Origin: Mercurialis annua
Taxonomy: Eukaryota; Streptophyta; Magnoliopsida; Malpighiales; Euphorbiaceae
Assembly: GCF_937616625.2 (NCBI RefSeq)
Contig: NC_065570.1
Coordinates: forward strand, 37,889,665-37,953,664
DNA length: 64,000 bases
Reading direction: 5' to 3'
In this document: in pieces, positions 59,369 to 64,000 of the stretch
Layout: every line of letters starts with the position of its first letter
Numbering within the stretch: position 1 is the first letter of the stretch
Position numbers and translations under genes: made by a program
The notes under the pieces: generated by a model
The model's database searches: none
Seen by the model: the letters and a program-made list of their open reading frames with translations, nothing else
Told to the model about the DNA's origin: nothing

Positions 59369-61371
59369 TGTTGGCGCAGCGGGAGGCGCAGCGGGAGGCG
59401 CGGGTCCGAATCGTATATTTCAATTCAAAATCGAAATTCCAACAATCCGGATCCTAAAGTTGATCATATCAACAACAAATGGATCGTCGTATCATTTATT
59501 AATTAAAGCACGCATCTAGGAATCGTAAGAAGAATACCTATGTCGATTCTCCAACGATTCTTGTAGTCCCGAAAGTACGGCGACCTCAAGCTCGTCCACA
59601 CGAGTATGCGTCCGATTGAATCCTCGCCTTGAAGTAATCCTGCAAGAGTTCCTCTTGCCGAGCAGCCCTAAGCTCAAACTCTCGCCGCGATCACTACCTT
59701 GCTCGGATGTATGAAAAACGTTGCCAAGTTTTTCCCGTGATTGATGAATACTTGAACTCCTTCAAGTGCTTTCTCTCTCTACAACTTTGTAGTGAGATGT
59801 GTGTTGTGTGGTGTTTTGAAATGAGCAAGGACATGCTCTATTTATAGGCTAGAGCATGCCTTAAGAATGCAACACCTTGCATGCTAGGTGTCACACACCA
59901 AGCAAAGGTGTTGCCACCACATGACACCTTTCATGTGGTGACATCACATAGGTGACATCATATAGGTGATGTCATCATATGACATCACATATAAGCTTAT
60001 TTCCTTATCTCATTACTTCACCATGACATCATCATTCCATTAACTTATGATTAGTGCTTTAAGTATCATTAATTACACTAATTAATTACTTAAGCCTTCT
60101 AATCATAAAACTTGGTTAAAATATAATTAGGTTCCTACTAATTTATAACTCTTATAAATTAGTCCCTAATTAACTTGGACATAGTACAATTAGGTTCCTA
60201 CTAATTTATAACTCTTACAAATTAGTCCCTAACTTGTACTTGTTTTTCATCTTAGATTAATTTCCGAGATATGCTAGTATCTATATGAAATCGATCTTTC
60301 GTAAACTCAATCGGTTGCACACTCTATTGTGTGTGACTAACTAGGTTCACATCTATATGGCAACGAGAGTCATAAGAAACGCCTTTCTTATATTAAATAA
60401 TTAAATCCCATTTAATTATTAATTCTCGTAGATCGAGAGTGACGTCTAGCAACATATCACGACCCCCAAATAGAGATGAATGTTTCGATGCATTCTTTTT
60501 GAACCAATGTTCATAATTACCGTACACTCAAAATTCCCTTCATCTAAGATTCCAATCTCGACTAGTGTCACGGTTAAGTCAAACACTGTATGTCTTGATT
60601 ATATGACCTCATCTCCCAGTTCTAATTCTTGATAAATATGACTTCCACTAGAAACAACTTTCTATGTAAGTCATATACACCTGCGCAGGTTTTATCATCC
60701 ATCAAGAACAATTTGAGATAGCATAGAATCTTGTCTCCGTTCATCCAGAGTGATGAATCCTTTCTAGGTTAAACCCCTATCTCCATATACAACTAACCAG
60801 AGCCAACACATCCCGCGGCTCTAGCTCATGAAAGATCTAGAGTTAAGGAGTATCAAACTCTAATCACCTATATACAAGATAGTGTCACCGCAAGTCAAAG
60901 GACATATGTACAATTATGAACTAGATGACATTAAATTGACTTTAATGAATTACCATGTATAAGTCATCTAGCGTCACTTGTTCGACTCACTCAACAACTT
61001 GAGTGTCCACGTGTTTATTCTGATCCCCATCAAGTAGTATGAGACTCACTACTTCCTATAATTTAGTAACTCTTTACTAATCAGGAGAATAAACAGAGGT
61101 GACGATCTTTCTGGGATAATGCAATGCCCTTATTCGCAGGACCCCATCGATCGCGAACGGTTATTTAGATCACCTGTATAATAGAATCTATCCCTCATAT
61201 TCTTAACACCTTAAGAATAGATTCTATCACAATGTGATAAGGACAATACGTAATAAATGAACACTTAGTTGATGAGACACTTAGTTCAAATAGAACATAT
61301 ATATCTTTGCCATTTGGATTAATTCTACAAATATACACGATCAAATGGCCCTAGGGCACATACTACTAACA
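59369..61371 (-). repeat. 3' LTR of element 3, mosaic
   Basis: 2003 bp, bounded by TGTTGGCG and TACTAACA. Bases 59369 to about 60300 match element 1 LTRs almost perfectly; from about 60360 on the variants follow element 2 (AAGAAACGCCTTTCTTAT, ACGTAATAAATGAACAC, TTCTACAAATATACA). A 12-bp unit GCGCAGCGGGAG is duplicated at the low-coordinate end (59374-59397). TATA box is at 59838-59847 (minus strand). Confidence 0.92.
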
Positions 61372-61383
61372 ATCTCCCACTTG
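61372..61383 (-). other. Polypurine tract of element 3
   Basis: The minus strand reads CAAGTGGGAGAT next to the 3' LTR, unchanged from elements 1 and 2. Confidence 0.85.
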
Positions 61384-64000
61384 CACTAGTGCCATTGACA
61401 ACTATATCAAATCCCCATCTTCACAAGATGTAAATATTAATGACTATAAGTCATGTAAACCTTAATGACTCCAAGTCATGGGCTTTGTTAGTGGGTTAGC
61501 CGTGTTATTGGCTAATGCTATCTTTTAGAGAAACAATTTTCTCTTTCCAACAATTTCTTTAGATAATATGATAATGCCTTTCCTTATGTTCGGATAAATT
61601 GTGAGACCCGGTTTCTTTTGCTAGGGCAGTAGCACCATTGTGGTCGCAGAAAAGAGGAACTTTCGACTTAATGGAAGAAAACCGTACTTAGTTCAGTTAT
61701 AAACTAATTTATCCAAACACCTTCTATTACGACATCTCATGTCATAATATACTCGGCTTCTATAATGGAGTATTGAGTTGATTCTTGCTTAGAACACTGC
61801 TAGCTCACTACTCCTTCATTATAGATAAATATTAATCTGGAGATAGACTCTCTATTATCCATATCTGATTATTAATCAGAATCTGTAAAACGGTCTACTT
61901 AAAAATCTCGTTCTCCATTTGTTAATACCATATCTTTAGTTTAATAAAAGTACTTAAAGATACCTTTAACAACCATCCAATGTTCTCAACATAGATTGGA
62001 TTAAAACCGATTAGTCCCACTAACCGCATAGACAATTTCTAGCTTTGTATGTGGCAACACATACCTCAGACTACCGATTGCCAAAGCTTATGATATCTTT
62101 GCTAGATTCTTTCTTTCTTCAGAAGTTTCGGAAGATACTCCATTTGAAAGAAGAATTTTATGCCTAACGAGTATCAATCCTCTCTTAGAACTTCCATATT
62201 GAACTACTTCAATATCTTTTCTAAGAAGAGCCTTTTGGAGAAACCATTTATTCTCTTAGATCTATCTCTATAGAGTCTAATACTGAGAATTTAGGCTACC
62301 TCTCCAAGGTCTTTGATGGAGTACGTATTAGATAAACCAAAGTTTTACAAAAGTAATCATTCCGATATTATTATTTAGTAGTAATAAGTTATCTACATGA
62401 AAGATCATGAAAGTGAGTCTTCTCCCACTAACCTTCTTGTAACCATTTGGTTTATCATCGTTTTTAATAAATTCGTAACTTCTTACGGATTTATCAAGAC
62501 GATGAAACTCGAAGCTTTCTTTTCATCCACTAGGGATCATTTTAGCTTACACGTCTTGGAACCTTCTTCGGATTCAAAATTCTCGACTTGTTCCATATAG
62601 ATATACTCCTTAATTTGACCATTAAGGAATGTGGTTCTTACATTCATATGTCTAACCACAAAATCTAAATGTGTAGCCTTGGTAAGAAAAATCTTGATGA
62701 ACTTAAGCATGGCTACCCGCAATAAAGTGTATTCACAATACAACTTCTTGCCTCTAGCAAAACTCTTTTGCAACAAGCTTAGCTTTAAAGGTCTCCACCT
62801 TTCCATTAGTACCAATTTTACACTTGAAGATCCATTTAAACCTTATTGGTATAATACCTTTGGATGGATCGACTAGCTCCTAAAATTTGGTTTCTTTATA
62901 TGGAATCCATTTCAGATTTTATTCCTTCAAACCAATTTTGAAGAATCTATATCATATATAGTTTCCTCATAAGTAGAGGGATCAACATTTGATCTCTTAC
63001 TCCATGACTAAACAACTCTTGTTTATCATGTGGGAAAACCATCTCTCTCCAGTTGACGAGATACTCTACTTAATCTTCAAGTTGTTAATGTAGATACATC
63101 TTTTACTAACTCCGGCTTTTAGTGGGTTTGATCAATCTTCATTGATTCATTATTTTGTTGGAAACTAGATGACTCCTCATCTAATTCTATATTCCTTTCT
63201 TAGTGTCCCTCTTGAATAAACGCTTTATTAAGAAAGACTACCACCGATAAACAACGATTGTTTGTTCGGTTCGAATATAGAAACAATATCCTAAACTGTC
63301 TTTAGGATATCCAACATAACCTTTCCATGATTGATTTTGATTCCAAATTTATCGGATATCAGTTACATGATATGTTCCGAACACCCTCAAATCTTAACAT
63401 CCTTAAGACTTTATTCCATACCATATCTCATAAGGTATGTATGGAGCGGATTTAGTTGGAATTTAATTTAGAATTTTATTTGTGGTAAGAAGTGCTTGAC
63501 CCTATAACGAGATGGATAAGTCAGTATATAACTCATTCTTGATCGTATAATTTCCCACAATGTACGATACGTCCTTCTTGTCAGACGCACCATTTAACCA
63601 TGGTGTTCTCAAGGAGTAAGTTGAAAAATAATACCACATTCCTTTTAGGAACAGACCAAATTCTGTACTCAAGTATTCTTCCCTTTTCGATCACATCGTA
63701 AAGTATTAATACTTTTTCCAATTTGGTTTTCTACTTCATTCTTGAAGTCATTTGAACATTTCAAAATCTTCATGTTTGTTCTTCATAAGACAAACTTAAC
63801 TATATCGTGATAAATCATCGATGTAGAAAATGAAGTATAAGTATCTACCTTGGTCCGTTTCTTTAAACGTACCATATACATCACTATGTATGATCTCTTA
63901 AACGGCTTTAGCTCTACCTCTTTGTCCCACAAAGAATAATCAGGCCATGTTGTCTTTAAGATACGACTCACAAATCGGAAGAGATGCAAAATCTTGATTG
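61384..64000 (-). pseudogene. Decayed pol of element 3 (RNase H, RT, part of integrase)
   Basis: The stretch aligns along its length with element 2 (43541-46080) and more distantly with element 1. 62537-62815 holds the RT part HMNVRTTFLNG and preceding SPVAML-like sequence. The YVDD site reads HVDN, with the second Asp changed to Asn (AAC codon, complement of 62388-62390) as in element 2. 63783-63989 is the integrase remnant with the same displaced 68-codon frame as element 2. There is about 100 bp near 63000-63100 that element 2 lacks, so the two are sisters, not copies of one another. Confidence 0.9.

Larger units (their letters stand above)
59369..64000 (-). mobile_element. Copia element 3, non-autonomous, cut by window end
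   Basis: It begins with a 2003-bp 3' LTR inserted in the pararetrovirus fragment and continues through polypurine tract and a decayed pol to the window edge. The 5' LTR and the right target duplication are outside, so the duplication (left flank AAAAA) cannot be confirmed. Its coding remnants share lesions with element 2. Its LTR is partly like element 1 and partly like element 2. Confidence 0.92.

Noticed and set aside
59369..59457. C-terminal end (LAQREAQREARVRIVYF) of the last viral frame
   Set aside because: These codons are read through the LTR of element 3 and are not viral.
1..64000. Host genes, tRNA or rRNA genes, bacterial-type operons
   Set aside because: Nothing in either strand outside the mobile elements and satellite supports them; no tRNA-like cloverleaf was noticed beyond the primer sites.

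Overview
The window looks like plant (angiosperm) heterochromatin, probably pericentromeric or another satellite-rich block. It contains no host gene I can support. The evidence is a CpG-rich ~99-bp satellite filling about 34 kb (a bit over half the window), Ty1/copia retrotransposons primed by initiator tRNA-Met and carrying plant-type polypurine tracts, a Ty3/gypsy gag start, a Stowaway-type MITE with TA target duplication, and a decayed endogenous caulimovirid (plant pararetrovirus). The species cannot be determined from the sequence alone.

Layout: 1-1261 is the gag start, leader and tRNA primer site of a Ty3/gypsy element on the minus strand, ending abruptly in satellite. 1262-1943 is satellite in reverse orientation; from about 1943 the same satellite runs forward to 20113 and resumes between all later insertions (29494-30825, 32535-41494, 50273-55070, 55424-55740). 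Into it are inserted: a complete young copia element (20114-29493, 5-bp duplication AAGTG), a solo LTR of the same family (30826-32534, duplication GTCGC), a complete but coding-dead copia element (41495-50272, duplication ACCTA), a MITE (55071-55423, TA), and a caulimovirid fragment (about 55741-59368). The last is cut by a third copia element (59369 onward) that leaves the window at 64000.

How the parts relate: element 1 carries a gag-pol frame that is open except for one TAG in the RNase H domain. Elements 2 and 3 have lost most of gag, share the same reverse-transcriptase Asp-to-Asn change and other lesions, yet keep LTRs, primer site, leader and polypurine tract. Element 2 also has nearly identical LTRs. 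The simplest reading is a non-autonomous copia subfamily that spread using proteins supplied by relatives of element 1. The satellite shows nested organisation: a 99-bp monomer, a 48-bp shortened monomer, tandem higher-order units (for example ~540 bp at 12.1-13.2 kb), and multi-kb blocks with a period of about 7.9 kb once element 2 is subtracted. Most short open frames in the satellite arise only because 99 is divisible by three.
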